Of a DNA stretch of 64,000 nt, positions 45,690-62,583 are shown piece after piece. The DNA comes from Hymenobacter psoromatis (GTDB taxonomy: Bacteria > Bacteroidota > Bacteroidia > Cytophagales > Hymenobacteraceae), in assembly GCA_001596155.1 (NCBI GenBank), contig CP014771.1:3720001-3784000 (forward strand), given 5' to 3'. Position 1 is the first letter of the stretch. Each line of letters begins with the position of its first letter. The notes beneath the pieces were generated by a model. That model ran no database searches and was not told the DNA's origin. It saw only the letters and a program-made list of their open reading frames with translations. The position numbers and the translations under genes are program-made.

Positions 45690-46244
45690 ATGAATCGGGA
45701 AGAAAAACAAACCCTCGTGGATGAGTTGAGCGAGAAGTTTCAGTCGCACAACGCATTCTATATCGCCGATGCCTCCGGGATGTCGGTAGCGAAAATCAAC
45801 GATTTCCGTCGCCTCTGCTTCAATCGGGGCTTGGAGTTCAAAGTCTACAAAAACTCTTTCATCCGCAAAGCTCTCGACACTCTCGCTAGCGATACTAGTG
45901 AGATGAGTGAGGCGCTGAAAGGTCAGTCAGGTGTATTGTTCTCGAAAGAGAGCGGCTCGACGCCCGCCAAGCTGCTGAAAGACTTTTACAAAGCTCAGGC
46001 TTATGGCCGCGGCGTAACGCCCAAGCCCGTGCTGAAAGGTGCCTACGTAGATGCCAGCATCTACATTGGTGCCGACCAGCTTGACACGCTGAGCACTATC
46101 AAAGGCAAGAACGAACTCATTGGTGAGGTTATCGGCTTGTTGCAATCGCCTGCCAAAAACGTTATCTCTGCTCTGTCGAGCGGTGGCAATATCCTGGCTG
46201 GCCTTCTCAAAACGCTTTCCGAAAAAGAAGAGGTTGCAGGCTAA
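45690..46244 (+). CDS. rplJ: 50S ribosomal protein L10
   Basis: 184 aa. It is the base of the L7/L12 stalk. N-terminal MNREEKQTLVDELSEKF and AFYIADASGMSVAKINDFRR; the C-terminal helix (LAGLLKTLSEKEEVAG) binds L12 dimers. Confidence 0.97.
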   Translation: MNREEKQTLVDELSEKFQSHNAFYIADASGMSVAKINDFRRLCFNRGLEFKVYKNSFIRKALDTLASDTSEMSEALKGQSGVLFSKESGSTPAKLLKDFYKAQAYGRGVTPKPVLKGAYVDASIYIGADQLDTLSTIKGKNELIGEVIGLLQSPAKNVISALSSGGNILAGLLKTLSEKEEVAG

Positions 46245-46308
46245 CCGCTGCTCATCTTTTTCAACTTTCAATTAATTTTTAACAACCCCTTTTTACCAAT
46301 CTACAGAA

Positions 46309-46686
46309 ATGGCAGATTTGAAAGCCTTCGCTGAGCAGCTTGTTAGCCTCACCGTTAAAGAAGTAAACGAACTCGCAGGTATCCTGAAAGACGAGTACGG
46401 CATCGAGCCGGCTGCTGCTGCGGCCGTAGCTGGTCCTAGCAATGCTGGCCCTGCTGCTGAGGCTCCCGAGGAGAAGACCTCGTTCGACGTAATCCTGAAG
46501 TCGGCCGGCGGCGCTAAGCTGCAGGTGGTGAAATTGGTAAAAGACCTGACGGGCCTCGGCCTGAAAGAGGCTAAGGAACTGGTTGACGGTGCCCCTAAGG
46601 CTTTGAAAGAAGGTGTTACCAAGGACGAAGCGGAAGGCCTGAAGAAGCAGCTTGAAGAAGCTGGTGCCGAGGTAGAAGTTAAGTAG
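46309..46686 (+). CDS. rplL: 50S ribosomal protein L7/L12
   Basis: 125 aa. It has an N-terminal dimerisation domain ([20 protein letters not shown]), an Ala/Pro hinge (about 42-60), and a C-terminal factor-binding domain with [22 protein letters not shown] and [16 protein letters not shown]. It is present in multiple copies on the ribosome stalk and recruits EF-Tu and EF-G. Confidence 0.98.
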   Translation: MADLKAFAEQLVSLTVKEVNELAGILKDEYGIEPAAAAAVAGPSNAGPAAEAPEEKTSFDVILKSAGGAKLQVVKLVKDLTGLGLKEAKELVDGAPKALKEGVTKDEAEGLKKQLEEAGAEVEVK

Positions 46687-46720
46687 GTTCGCCTACGGGC
46701 TTGCTCCCGAATCGGATGAG

Positions 46721-46744
46721 GCCTGGCACTTAGCCAGGTCTTTT
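46721..46744 (+). terminator. Terminator or attenuator after rplL
   Basis: GCCTGGC pairs with GCCAGGT (7 bp with one G-U) around ACTTA, followed by CTTTT. A partial terminator between rplL and rpoB is known in E. coli, where it lowers rpoBC expression relative to the ribosomal proteins; the same role is possible here. Confidence 0.6.
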
Positions 46745-46823
46745 CCTGTTTGTAGAGAATAAGTCGAGTTTTGCAACCAGAAGCTGTTATTTGTGGTTAT
46801 CTTACGCTAGCAGTTTTCTTCTT

Positions 46824-46943
46824 CTGTCATCCCGAATGGAGCAAAGCAAAATGAAGGACCTTATCACGTTAAAAGTCGTCAGAGTTTCGGACTCATTTGA
46901 CAAGCGACGTGGTAAGGTCCTTTCCTGCGCTCATAATGACTGA
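46824..46943. repeat. Long imperfect palindrome, dispersed-repeat type
   Basis: The left arm (CTGTCATCCCGAA ... AAGGACCTTATCACGT, 46824-46869) pairs with the right arm (ACGTGGTAAGGTCCTTT ... CATAATGAC, 46907-46943), with about 37 nt between. I recall similar GTCATCC ... AAGGACCTTATCACG palindromes between genes in Hymenobacter-type genomes, so this is probably a dispersed extragenic element; only one copy is in the window. Confidence 0.55.
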
Positions 46944-47067
46944 GTTTATATAGTAACTTTTTACCGTAGGTGCAGGTGTAAAAAGTTGTTTTATAGTCTC
47001 AATTTGACAGCAAGCTAACTCGTGTAATTAAAGCAGCTTACGCGTACATTTTTTAAAATCTTTCCAA

Positions 47068-50976
<3,909 letters not shown>

Positions 50977-50989
50977 CCGAGTTTCTTAT

Positions 50990-51021
50990 TGAGAGTTGGT
51001 CGCATTAGCGGCCAACTCTCA
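50990..51021 (+). terminator. Hairpin between rpoB and rpoC
   Basis: TGAGAGTTGGTCGC pairs with GCGGCCAACTCTCA (14 bp with one G-U) around a short ATTA loop, 14 nt after the rpoB stop. There is no T-tract, so it may be an RNA processing or stability element rather than a terminator. Confidence 0.5.
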
Positions 51022-51256
51022 GTGAGCTTTATAAAGTTCAGTTGAAAAGCAGTTGGTACGAAACAGCTGTCCCGAGACAGGTCAGGGCAGTGAAGGAACC
51101 GGCCGCTTATAGTTTATAGATAAGTAGAAAAGACCTGACGAGAATCTACTACGCGGCGTATCTGTCTGACCCGTAGAGCACTTTTCGTAGCGTCAAACTG
51201 TTAGAGAATATTCTGGCAGTTCAAAGCCAAACAGCTAAAAGCTTAACAAATACCTA

Positions 51257-55612
<4,356 letters not shown>

Positions 55613-55636
55613 GGATTGATGTAAGTTTGTAAAAGC

Positions 55637-55680
55637 AAAACCCCCGGTTAGCGTGGAGCTGGCCGGGGGTTTTTGTTTTA
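55637..55680 (+). terminator. Terminator of rpoC
   Basis: AAAACCCCCGGTTAGC pairs with GCTGGCCGGGGGTTTT (16 bp with two G-U pairs) around GTGGA, followed by a T-rich tail. Confidence 0.88.
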
Positions 55681-55704
55681 ACAGCACACTAAATTGAAAA
55701 TTTA

Positions 55705-56250
55705 ATGAAAATTTTATACTTATAATTTTTGCTGTTATCTAGAATCTCAGCAGTTAGTGCTCAAAAGGCACAGTTTAAAATAGGAAAGACTTATAATGAA
55801 TCAGTAGATTCTGTTGATGTTCCTCAACATATAGTTGCATCGCTACACAAATTAGTGTCGAATGCAAAAGATATTTCTTGGGGACATCTTTTTTGTACTA
55901 AATGTCCTAAGGATGGAACATATAGTTACTATCAAGCTGAATTCTACCAAAGTGATGAGCAAGGGAGTATAACATTTAATGAAAATTCTCAACCTGTTGC
56001 ATTCATCTTAAAGGTTGAGTTGGCAAAAGTACCGATTGAAGTGCAGGACGCAATTGGTAAAAGAGTTAAAAAACCAGAGCAAAATTTTCAAAAAATTAAC
56101 TTAGAAATTACTTCATTTAATATTAAAGAAAAGTTGCTTTACAAGGTTGCCTTCTATATTCCGACTGAGGACAAAAAACATTGGACACAGTACGATGAGC
56201 TTGTCTTTAATAAAGTAGGCAGCGTTACCAAATTGAAAGCCATCGAATAA
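55705..56250 (+). pseudogene. AT-rich exported-protein gene with a stop codon in its signal peptide
   Basis: Reading from the ATG at 55705 the codons give MKILYL, then TAA (55723-55725), then FLLLSRISAVSAQKAQFKIGK and an open frame of some 170 residues. With the stop read through, residues 1-20 make a good signal peptide ending Val-Ser-Ala-Gln. The intact part has a Cys pair (FCTKC), and its alternating pattern (YYQAEFY, ITFNENSQPVAF) recalls PepSY-like periplasmic domains, a weak resemblance only. GC content is far below that of its neighbours, which suggests acquired DNA. Either the gene is inactivated or translation begins at a TTG at 55729 with a shortened signal. Confidence 0.6.
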
Positions 56251-56251
56251 A

Positions 56252-56578
56252 ATGCAACCTACCCAACCCCAAAACCCCGACCCCACCGCCCTCAATATAG
56301 AGTTGAGCGAAGCCATTGCCGAAGGCGAATACGCTAACTTGGCCCTGATTGCGCACAGCTCCAGCGAATTCGTAGTGGACTTTATTCGTATGATGCCTGG
56401 TGCTCCAAAGGCTAAAGTAAAGGCGCGGGTTATCCTTACGCCTGAACATGCTAAACGCCTGCTGTCGGCGCTAGAGGAGAATATCCAGCGCTATGAGCAG
56501 AGCTACGGCTCCATCAAACTGCACCAAGAAACCCCGGCCTACCCCATGAATTTTGGGGGAGCGGTAGGGGAGGCGTAG
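56252..56578 (+). CDS. DUF3467 family protein
   Basis: 108 aa. The sequence IAEGEYANLALIAHSSSEFVVDFIRMMPG, then KARVILTPEHAKRLLSALEENI, is the DUF3467 domain, a small alpha/beta protein found in most Bacteroidota. Function unknown. It starts 1 nt after the AT-rich gene and has normal base composition, so it is the older resident of this locus. Confidence 0.85.
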   Translation: MQPTQPQNPDPTALNIELSEAIAEGEYANLALIAHSSSEFVVDFIRMMPGAPKAKVKARVILTPEHAKRLLSALEENIQRYEQSYGSIKLHQETPAYPMNFGGAVGEA

Positions 56579-56629
56579 GCCAGGCGCGTAAGGTGCACTA
56601 CCAGCCAGACAATTAAGTTTTTCAGCGAG

Positions 56630-56661
56630 TTTGCTATTGCCAAACTATTTTCTTACCTTTG
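56630..56661 (+). promoter_or_regulatory. Promoter of the rpsL operon
   Basis: TTTG at 56630-56633, 20-nt spacer, TACCTTTG followed by C at 56654-56661; 50 nt before the rpsL ATG. Confidence 0.75.
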
Positions 56662-56710
56662 CAGGCCTGAAAATTTGGGAGCAAACGGCTCTCGTTCAAC
56701 CAATCGCTAA

Positions 56711-57142
56711 ATGCCAACCATCAACCAACTAGTACGGAAAGGTCGTGAGGCTCTGACTACCAAGTCAAAGTCGCCCGCTCTTGATTCGTGCCCGCAGCGT
56801 CGGGGCGTATGCACTCGCGTGTATACCACCACGCCTAAGAAGCCGAACTCGGCTATGCGCAAAGTGGCCCGTGTGCGCCTTACCAATGGTAAGGAAGTAA
56901 ACGCGTACATTCCCGGTGAAGGCCACAACCTCCAGGAGCACAGCATCGTGCTTATTCGCGGAGGCCGGGTAAAAGACTTGCCAGGTGTTCGTTACCACAT
57001 CATTCGTGGTGCGCTAGACACGGCAGGCGTAAGCGGCCGCTTGCAGCGTCGCTCGAAGTACGGTGCTAAGCGTCCGAAGCCAGGCCAGCCCGCCGCAGCG
57101 GCCGGCAAAGGTGGCAAAGGCGCACCCGCTAAGAAGAAGTAA
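56711..57142 (+). CDS. rpsL: 30S ribosomal protein S12
   Basis: 143 aa. [24 protein letters not shown] at the start and the streptomycin-determining loop [16 protein letters not shown] near residue 42, then [28 protein letters not shown]. The usual S12 ends near residue 124; here a Gly/Ala/Pro/Lys-rich tail of about 19 residues is added. S12 sits at the decoding centre. Confidence 0.98.
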   Translation: MPTINQLVRKGREALTTKSKSPALDSCPQRRGVCTRVYTTTPKKPNSAMRKVARVRLTNGKEVNAYIPGEGHNLQEHSIVLIRGGRVKDLPGVRYHIIRGALDTAGVSGRLQRRSKYGAKRPKPGQPAAAAGKGGKGAPAKKK

Positions 57143-57239
57143 TTTATTAGTTGTCAGTTGCTAGATGAGAAGGGGGTAGGGAGGCTCAGCATCCCTACTT
57201 CCCTCCCGACTAGCAGCTAACAACTGACAACTAAATAAA
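57143..57239. repeat. Heptad-periodic inverted repeat between rpsL and rpsG
   Basis: The left arm TTTATTAGTTGTCAGTTGCTAG (split as TTTATT, AGTTGTC, AGTTGCT, AG; 57143-57164) matches the complement of 57210-57239, which has one extra 7-nt unit. Inside, GTAGGGA and TCCCTAC form a second stem that includes the GGGGGTAGGG word. The arms nearly fill the spacer. Confidence 0.7.
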
Positions 57240-57241
57240 CC

Positions 57242-57709
57242 ATGCGCAAGTCAAAACCCAAAAAGCGTATTCTCCTGCCGGACCCCAAGTTCAAGGAGAC
57301 GCTCGTAACCCGCTTCGTCAATTATATGATGTATGACGGGAAGAAAAACCTGGCCTACACCATTTTCTACGATGCCGTAGAGCAGGTGGAAAGCCGCACC
57401 AAGGAAAGCGGCCTCGAAATGTGGCGCAAAGCGTTGAACAACGTGATGCCTACCGTAGAGGTAAAGAGCCGTCGTGTGGGTGGCGCTACCTTCCAAGTGC
57501 CGATTGAAGTGCGCGCCGACCGCCGCATTGCGGTTGGTTCGAAGTGGCTGATTCAGTACGCTCGTCGCCGTGGGGAAAAAACCATGAAAGATAAGCTAGC
57601 TGGCGAAATCATTGCTGCTGCTAAAGGTGAAGGTGCTGCCGTTAAGAAAAAGGATGACACCCATCGCATGGCCGAAGCCAACAAAGCTTTCTCGCACTTC
57701 CGTTTCTAA
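57242..57709 (+). CDS. rpsG: 30S ribosomal protein S7
   Basis: 155 aa. [17 protein letters not shown], then [25 protein letters not shown] and [19 protein letters not shown]. It nucleates the 30S head by binding 16S rRNA, and in E. coli represses the str operon. Confidence 0.98.
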   Translation: MRKSKPKKRILLPDPKFKETLVTRFVNYMMYDGKKNLAYTIFYDAVEQVESRTKESGLEMWRKALNNVMPTVEVKSRRVGGATFQVPIEVRADRRIAVGSKWLIQYARRRGEKTMKDKLAGEIIAAAKGEGAAVKKKDDTHRMAEANKAFSHFRF

Positions 57710-57717
57710 TACATCGG

Positions 57718-57801
57718 GCGTTTAGCGGGTTGATGAGTTTAGATTGAATGTTTAGCCAGTTTTGGTTGTCTTCTCTCCTAAACTCATCAACCCGCTAACG
57801 C
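57718..57801. repeat. Inverted repeat between rpsG and fusA
   Basis: The arms GCGTTTAGCGGGTTGATGAG and onward (57718-57742) and their complement (57778-57801) pair over about 24 bp with one bulge, around a 35-nt loop that contains another GTTTAGCC. No T-tract, so not a standard terminator. Confidence 0.75.
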
Positions 57802-57819
57802 GCTAATTAACCCACCGTA

Positions 57820-59958
57820 ATGGCAGTCAACAAAGAGCTACAATACCTGCGCAATATTGGCATCATGGCCCACATTGACGCGGGCAAGACGACCACTTCG
57901 GAGCGCATTCTGTACTACACCGGCAAAACTCATAAAATTGGGGAGGTGCACGACGGAGCTGCTACGATGGACTGGATGGAGCAGGAGCAGGAGCGTGGTA
58001 TCACTATCACCTCGGCCGCTACGACCACTTTCTGGAACTACCCCACTGATGCGCAAGGCAATTCGATTCCCGACACTCACCAGTACAAAATCAACCTCAT
58101 TGATACCCCCGGTCACGTTGACTTTACAGTAGAAGTGGAGCGCTCGTTGCGCGTGTTGGACGGTGCCGTGGCCTTGTTCTGCGCCGTATCGGGGGTAGAG
58201 CCGCAGTCGGAGACTGTATGGCGTCAGGCTGATAAGTATAGCGTTCCGCGCATTTGCTTCGTCAACAAGATGGACCGTGCCGGCGCTGACTTCTTCAAGG
58301 CTGTAGCCGAAATTAAGGAGAAACTAGGCGCTAATCCCGTGCCGCTGCAAATTCCCATTGGTGCTGAAGACACGTTCAAAGGTGTAGTTGACCTGCTCAC
58401 TGGCAAAGCCATTGTGTGGGACGACGCCACCGAAGGCAAGTCGTACAACGAAGTTCCGGTGCCCGAAGACCTCGTGGACACGGTAGCTGAGTGGCGCGAA
58501 AAGCTCATTGAGAGCGTTGCCGAATACGATGATACTTTGATGGAAAAATTCTTCGAGGACCCGGAAAGCATTACCCGCGAGGAGATGATGGTCGTTATCC
58601 GCAAAGCGGTAATCGACATGAAGTTCTCGCCCGTACTGTGCGGCTCGGCCTTCAAGAACAAGGGTGTGCAGACGATGTTGGACGCCGTAATGGCCTACCT
58701 CCCATCGCCACTCGACATGCCCGCCGTCATCGGTACCAATCCCGATAATGGTGCGGAAGTAGAGCGTCACCCCGACAACTCGGAGCCGTTCACTGCCTTG
58801 GCGTTCAAGATTGCTACCGACCCTTACGTGGGCCGTCTATGCTTCTTCCGTTGCTACTCGGGCGTGCTGAACGGCGGTTCGTATGTGCTGAACAACCGCA
58901 CCGGCAAGAAGGAGCGCATCTCGCGCCTTATGCAGATGCACTCCAACAAGCAGAACCAAATCGACAGCATCCAGGCTGGCGATATTGCGGCTGGTGTGGG
59001 TTTCAAAGACATCAAAACTGGTGACACGCTGACCGACGAGAAATCGCCGCTCGTGTTAGAGTCGATGTCGTTTCCTGAGCCGGTAATCGGCTACGCTATT
59101 GAGCCAAAAACGCAGGCCGACGTTGACAAAATGGGCATGGCAATCGCCAAGCTCATCGAGGAAGACCCGACCCTGCGCGTTAATACCGACACCGAGACTG
59201 GCCAGACCATCCTCCGTGGTATGGGTGAGTTGCACTTGGAAATCATTATTGACCGCATGCGTCGTGAATTCAAGGTTGAAATCAACCAGGGTGCCCCACA
59301 GGTAGCCTACAAGGAGATTTTGACCAAGAAAGTTGACCACCGTGAAACCTACAAGAAGCAAACCGGTGGCCGTGGTAAATTTGGCGATATCGAGTTTGAA
59401 CTTGGCCCGAAAGAGACCGAGCCCGAAAAGCCCGGCTTCGAATTCGACAATGCCATTGTAGGTGGTGTAATTCCGCGTGAATTTATTGCCCCTATCCAAA
59501 AAGGCTTTGAGGAAGCGATGAAGCAGGGCCCGCTGGCTGGCTTCCCGATTGAAGGCATGAAGGTGAAGCTGTATCACGGCTCTTTCCACGACGTTGACTC
59601 GGACGCTCTGTCGTTCGAACTCGCCGCCCGTGGTGGTTTCCGCGAAGCAGCTCGCAAAGCCGGCCCAAAGTTGCTTGAGCCTATAATGGCTGTTGAAGTA
59701 GTTTGCCCCGACGAGTACACCGGCCCGGTAACGGGTGACCTGAACCGCCGCCGTGGCCTGATGAAGGGCATGGATACCAAGGGTGGTGCTCAGATTATCA
59801 AAGCCGACGTGCCTCTGTCGGAGTTGTTCGGCTACGTAACCGACCTGCGCACGCTGTCGTCGGGCCGTGCCTCGGCTTCGCTTACTTTCTCGCACTACGA
59901 GGTTGTCCCGCAAAACATGGCAGATGCCATCATTGCTAAAATTAAAGGCGGTAAATAG
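57820..59958 (+). CDS. fusA: Elongation factor G
   Basis: 712 aa. It is the translocase GTPase. G1 [15 protein letters not shown] near residue 18, switch [27 protein letters not shown], and the domain IV/V regions with GGGxxE-like RGRMGEL variants (here [18 protein letters not shown]). It is 109 nt after rpsG. Confidence 0.99.
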   Translation: MAVNKELQYLRNIGIMAHIDAGKTTTSERILYYTGKTHKIGEVHDGAATMDWMEQEQERGITITSAATTTFWNYPTDAQGNSIPDTHQYKINLIDTPGHVDFTVEVERSLRVLDGAVALFCAVSGVEPQSETVWRQADKYSVPRICFVNKMDRAGADFFKAVAEIKEKLGANPVPLQIPIGAEDTFKGVVDLLTGKAIVWDDATEGKSYNEVPVPEDLVDTVAEWREKLIESVAEYDDTLMEKFFEDPESITREEMMVVIRKAVIDMKFSPVLCGSAFKNKGVQTMLDAVMAYLPSPLDMPAVIGTNPDNGAEVERHPDNSEPFTALAFKIATDPYVGRLCFFRCYSGVLNGGSYVLNNRTGKKERISRLMQMHSNKQNQIDSIQAGDIAAGVGFKDIKTGDTLTDEKSPLVLESMSFPEPVIGYAIEPKTQADVDKMGMAIAKLIEEDPTLRVNTDTETGQTILRGMGELHLEIIIDRMRREFKVEINQGAPQVAYKEILTKKVDHRETYKKQTGGRGKFGDIEFELGPKETEPEKPGFEFDNAIVGGVIPREFIAPIQKGFEEAMKQGPLAGFPIEGMKVKLYHGSFHDVDSDALSFELAARGGFREAARKAGPKLLEPIMAVEVVCPDEYTGPVTGDLNRRRGLMKGMDTKGGAQIIKADVPLSELFGYVTDLRTLSSGRASASLTFSHYEVVPQNMADAIIAKIKGGK

Positions 59959-60005
59959 TTTCCTTTCAGCTTGTCACACCCTGAGGCAATCGGCCTCTAA
60001 AAACC

Positions 60006-60311
60006 ATGAACCAGAAAATCAGAATCAAGCTGAAAAGCTACGACCACAATTTGGTCGATAAATCGGCCGAGAAAATCGTGAAAGCGGTTAAAGCGACCGG
60101 TGCTATTGTAAGTGGTCCTATTCCGTTGCCCACGGAAAAGGAGAAGTACACCGTACTGCGCTCGCCCCACGTGAACAAGAAGAGCCGGGAGCAATTCCAG
60201 CTTTGCACGTACAAGCGTTTGGTTGACATTTTCTCGACCAGCAGCAAGACGGTTGACGCGCTGATGAAGCTGGAATTGCCCAGCGGCGTTGACGTTGAAA
60301 TCAAAGTCTGA
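60006..60311 (+). CDS. rpsJ: 30S ribosomal protein S10
   Basis: 101 aa. [25 protein letters not shown], then [28 protein letters not shown]. It also acts as NusE in antitermination. Normally the first gene of the S10-L3-L4-L23-L2 operon; here it is closed by a very strong palindrome and cut off from rplC. Confidence 0.98.
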   Translation: MNQKIRIKLKSYDHNLVDKSAEKIVKAVKATGAIVSGPIPLPTEKEKYTVLRSPHVNKKSREQFQLCTYKRLVDIFSTSSKTVDALMKLELPSGVDVEIKV

Positions 60312-60318
60312 ACCTGAG

Positions 60319-60376
60319 ATTTGACCAACAGAAAGCCCCTCCAGCATTCGCTGGAGGGGCTTTCTGTTGGTCAAAT
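60319..60376. terminator. Perfect 26-bp palindrome after rpsJ
   Basis: The arms 60319-60344 and 60351-60376 are exact reverse complements around CATTCG; the core is AAGCCCCTCCAG. It lies 8 nt after rpsJ and 8 nt before the end of the convergent glycosyltransferase gene, and probably terminates both. Confidence 0.85.
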
Positions 60377-60383
60377 ATTTCCT

Positions 60384-61211
60384 CTATACCTGTTTCGTTA
60401 ACCCATAAGGTGTGAAGGCAATCTTATCGTGAACCACTTGCTCATACAGCGCCTTGCTCACTTCAGGGCGGGGTAGGAGCTTATGAAAGCAGTGATATGC
60501 AACGGCAATATTGAGTACCGGAATTATGTTGACTCCTTGTAGCCGAAGACGAAACTCTACATCGGAATCCTCCCCAAAAGTGGGTGCCGTATAACGCTCA
60601 TCGAAGCCATTGATAGCTACTAAGTCAGCTTTCATAACCGAAAAGTTAGCGCCTAATAACCCACGCTCCTTTCGGTTGAAGTAGCCACGCAATAGGGGGG
60701 TAGTAACGTAAAAGCCATTCATGAAATGGAAGGTGCGGCGCGTGAGAAAGCCTGCCAACTGCCCCGCTATGGTGAATGGGTTTTGTAGGATGCCTTGCCT
60801 CACTTTGGCTGGCGTAAGCTGACGGGTGAGGCGGTCGGAAATATCGATGCGGCGTCCTGCTAAGCAACGGCCTATACCACCAAGTGCCAAATGCTCAGCT
60901 ACGAATGCTGGGTGAGGGATGCAGTCGCCATCTAGAAAGATAAGCTGTGCTCCCAGTGCCAAGCGAATGGAGCTATTCAGAATCTGGTTCTTACGGAAGC
61001 CATCATCAGGATGCCAGTTGTGTCGAATCTGCAAGGGTGATACTTGGCAGACGTGCTTCAACTGCGCGACAAATTGCTCATTGGAGCCATCATCTGAGAT
61101 AATGATTTCAAAATCTTGTTCGGTTTGCGCTTCTAAGCCAGCTAAAACTAGCTTTAGAAAATCAAATCTATTATATACAGAAATAATAATGGATGATTTG
61201 AGGGTAGCCAT
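60384..61211 (-). CDS. Family 2 glycosyltransferase
   Basis: 275 aa. The GT-A start is SIIISVYNRFDFLKLVLAGL; then EIIISDDGSNE and the metal-binding FLDGDCIPHP follow. The second half has GANFSVMKADLVAINGFDERY and GEDSDVEFRLRLQG, typical of the galactosyltransferase-like C-terminal domain. It is cytoplasmic and probably makes a surface glycan. It lies antisense in the ribosomal-protein region, is AT-richer than its neighbours, and has no glycan genes beside it. Confidence 0.92.
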   Translation of the reverse strand: MATLKSSIIISVYNRFDFLKLVLAGLEAQTEQDFEIIISDDGSNEQFVAQLKHVCQVSPLQIRHNWHPDDGFRKNQILNSSIRLALGAQLIFLDGDCIPHPAFVAEHLALGGIGRCLAGRRIDISDRLTRQLTPAKVRQGILQNPFTIAGQLAGFLTRRTFHFMNGFYVTTPLLRGYFNRKERGLLGANFSVMKADLVAINGFDERYTAPTFGEDSDVEFRLRLQGVNIIPVLNIAVAYHCFHKLLPRPEVSKALYEQVVHDKIAFTPYGLTKQV

Positions 61212-61848
61212 AAGTAAAAGTAGCCGCTACGATTTGGAGTAACAGGCTTTAGCAGGGGTAGGACATTATTTACTTTTCAAGCACGCTAGTTAAAGCTATG
61301 CCCTTTGGGCAAGACTTTAGTTGCTACTCACTTTCGCCAGTATTAGTCATAAAAGAATGATAAGTTTTTGATTGTCAATTAATTATTGTTTTTTACCCAA
61401 CGACCGACGTTAGCGTTTAGCCAGCAAAATTTCATTCTGGCGCAACCCACTTTCAGTGGCTGTCTTTCAGCTGGCTTCAGCCGAAACCGCCGAATTCCAT
61501 TCGATTTAAAATATATAGAATTATAATATATGATTGTTTAATTATAAAATTACCTAAAAATTAATACAATTCAATAAAAAAATTGTTTTCAGCTTTCCAA
61601 GAGTAATCTTTTCCTCCCGATTGCTACTTAAGCCGAAGTTAGAAATTTAGAAAAGCTTATTTTTCAGGACAGGTTAATATTTTTAATTATTTAAATACAT
61701 TTATGTTTTTTATTATCTTTGGTTCCCACTTGTGTTACAGAAGGTAGCGAAGAAAGTGAATTGCTGGGACCGCAAGCTTTGCTTTGCTGATGCCTGTGGA
61801 GAATTACGAACACCTAACAGCTTGAGAGAAAATTATTTTCCCGCTTAT
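61212..61848. other. AT-rich intergenic region upstream of rplC
   Basis: Over 600 bp of AT-rich DNA (especially 61,500-61,720) with no credible gene on either strand. It should hold the glycosyltransferase promoter on the minus strand and a second rplC promoter candidate: TATCTTTG at 61714-61721. It may be decayed former coding sequence. Confidence 0.55.
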
Positions 61849-61881
61849 CTTGGTTTTTCTCAGCAAAAATTCCTACCTTTG
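61849..61881 (+). promoter_or_regulatory. Promoter of the rplC operon
   Basis: CTTG at 61849-61852, 21-nt spacer, TACCTTTG followed by CACTCCC at 61874-61881. The same TACCTTTGCACTCCC occurs at the tRNA-Trp/secE promoter. Confidence 0.7.
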
Positions 61882-61893
61882 CACTCCCTTAGC

Positions 61894-61921
61894 GAAAAGG
61901 CCACTCGGGCCTTTTCTTTTT
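61894..61921 (+). terminator. Terminator-like hairpin in the rplC leader
   Basis: GAAAAGGCC pairs with GGCCTTTTC around ACTCG, followed by TTTTT. It begins about 6 nt after the expected transcription start and ends 22 nt before the rplC ATG, a good position for attenuation. Confidence 0.65.
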
Positions 61922-61943
61922 GTGTCATTTAATATCCACTAGA

Positions 61944-62564
61944 ATGCCTGGCATCATCGGTAAAAAAATCGGTATGACAAGCCTCTTCACTCCGGACGGG
62001 AAAAACATCCCTTGCACGCTCATCGAAGCGGGTCCGTGCGTAGTGACGCAGGTTAAAACTGTCGAAAACGACGGCTATAACGCTGTTCAGCTTGCCTATG
62101 GCGAGAAGAAGGCTAAACGTACCACTAAGGCCCTGGCTGGCCACTTCGCCAAAGCCAGCACTACCCCCAAGAAACGCCTCGTTGAATTCCGTACGGAAGA
62201 CCTCGCAGCTTATACTCTCGGCAGTACGGTTGAAACCTCGCTGTTCGAAGAGGGTGAGTTTGTTGATGTTGTAGGCACCTCAAAAGGTAAAGGTTTCCAG
62301 GGTGTTGTAAAACGCTACAACTTCCAAGGTGTGGGTGGTCAAACCCACGGTCAGCACAACCGTCTGCGTCACCCCGGTTCTATCGGGGCGTGCTCGTGGC
62401 CTTCGCGCGTATTCAAGGGAATGCGCATGGGTGGCCGCATGGGTACCGACCGCGTCAAGATTCAGAACCTGAAGGTGATGCGCATTGTGGCCGATAAGAA
62501 CCTGATTTTGGTAAGCGGCTCAGTGCCCGGTGCCAAGAACGGCTACGTGTTCCTGGAGAAATAA
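61944..62564 (+). CDS. rplC: 50S ribosomal protein L3
   Basis: 206 aa from the ATG at 61944 ([15 protein letters not shown]); an earlier in-frame start lies within the leader hairpin region and is rejected. [29 protein letters not shown] is the conserved loop that reaches the peptidyl-transferase centre. It now heads the operon rplC-rplD-rplW-rplB. Confidence 0.98.
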   Translation: MPGIIGKKIGMTSLFTPDGKNIPCTLIEAGPCVVTQVKTVENDGYNAVQLAYGEKKAKRTTKALAGHFAKASTTPKKRLVEFRTEDLAAYTLGSTVETSLFEEGEFVDVVGTSKGKGFQGVVKRYNFQGVGGQTHGQHNRLRHPGSIGACSWPSRVFKGMRMGGRMGTDRVKIQNLKVMRIVADKNLILVSGSVPGAKNGYVFLEK

Positions 62565-62583
62565 CCTGCTAAGCTTACTAGAG

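Larger units (their letters stand above)
46687..47067. other. rplL-rpoB intergenic region
   Basis: 381 bp. It contains a terminator-like stem (46721-46744), a long imperfect palindrome (46824-46943), and then an AT-rich stretch leading to rpoB. A weak promoter candidate is TTTG at about 47003 with TAATTAAA 18 nt later. Confidence 0.6.

Noticed and set aside
59056..59913. 285-codon minus-strand frame in fusA (and similar ones in tuf and rpoC)
   Set aside because: Long antisense frames are common opposite highly biased genes; the sequences show no protein family.
61480..61720. AT-rich stretch as a replication origin
   Set aside because: No DnaA-box cluster (TTATNCACA type) and no dnaA, gidA or rpmH neighbourhood were seen.
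61732..61932. 66-codon frame upstream of rplC
   Set aside because: It crosses the rplC promoter and leader hairpin and has no recognisable features.
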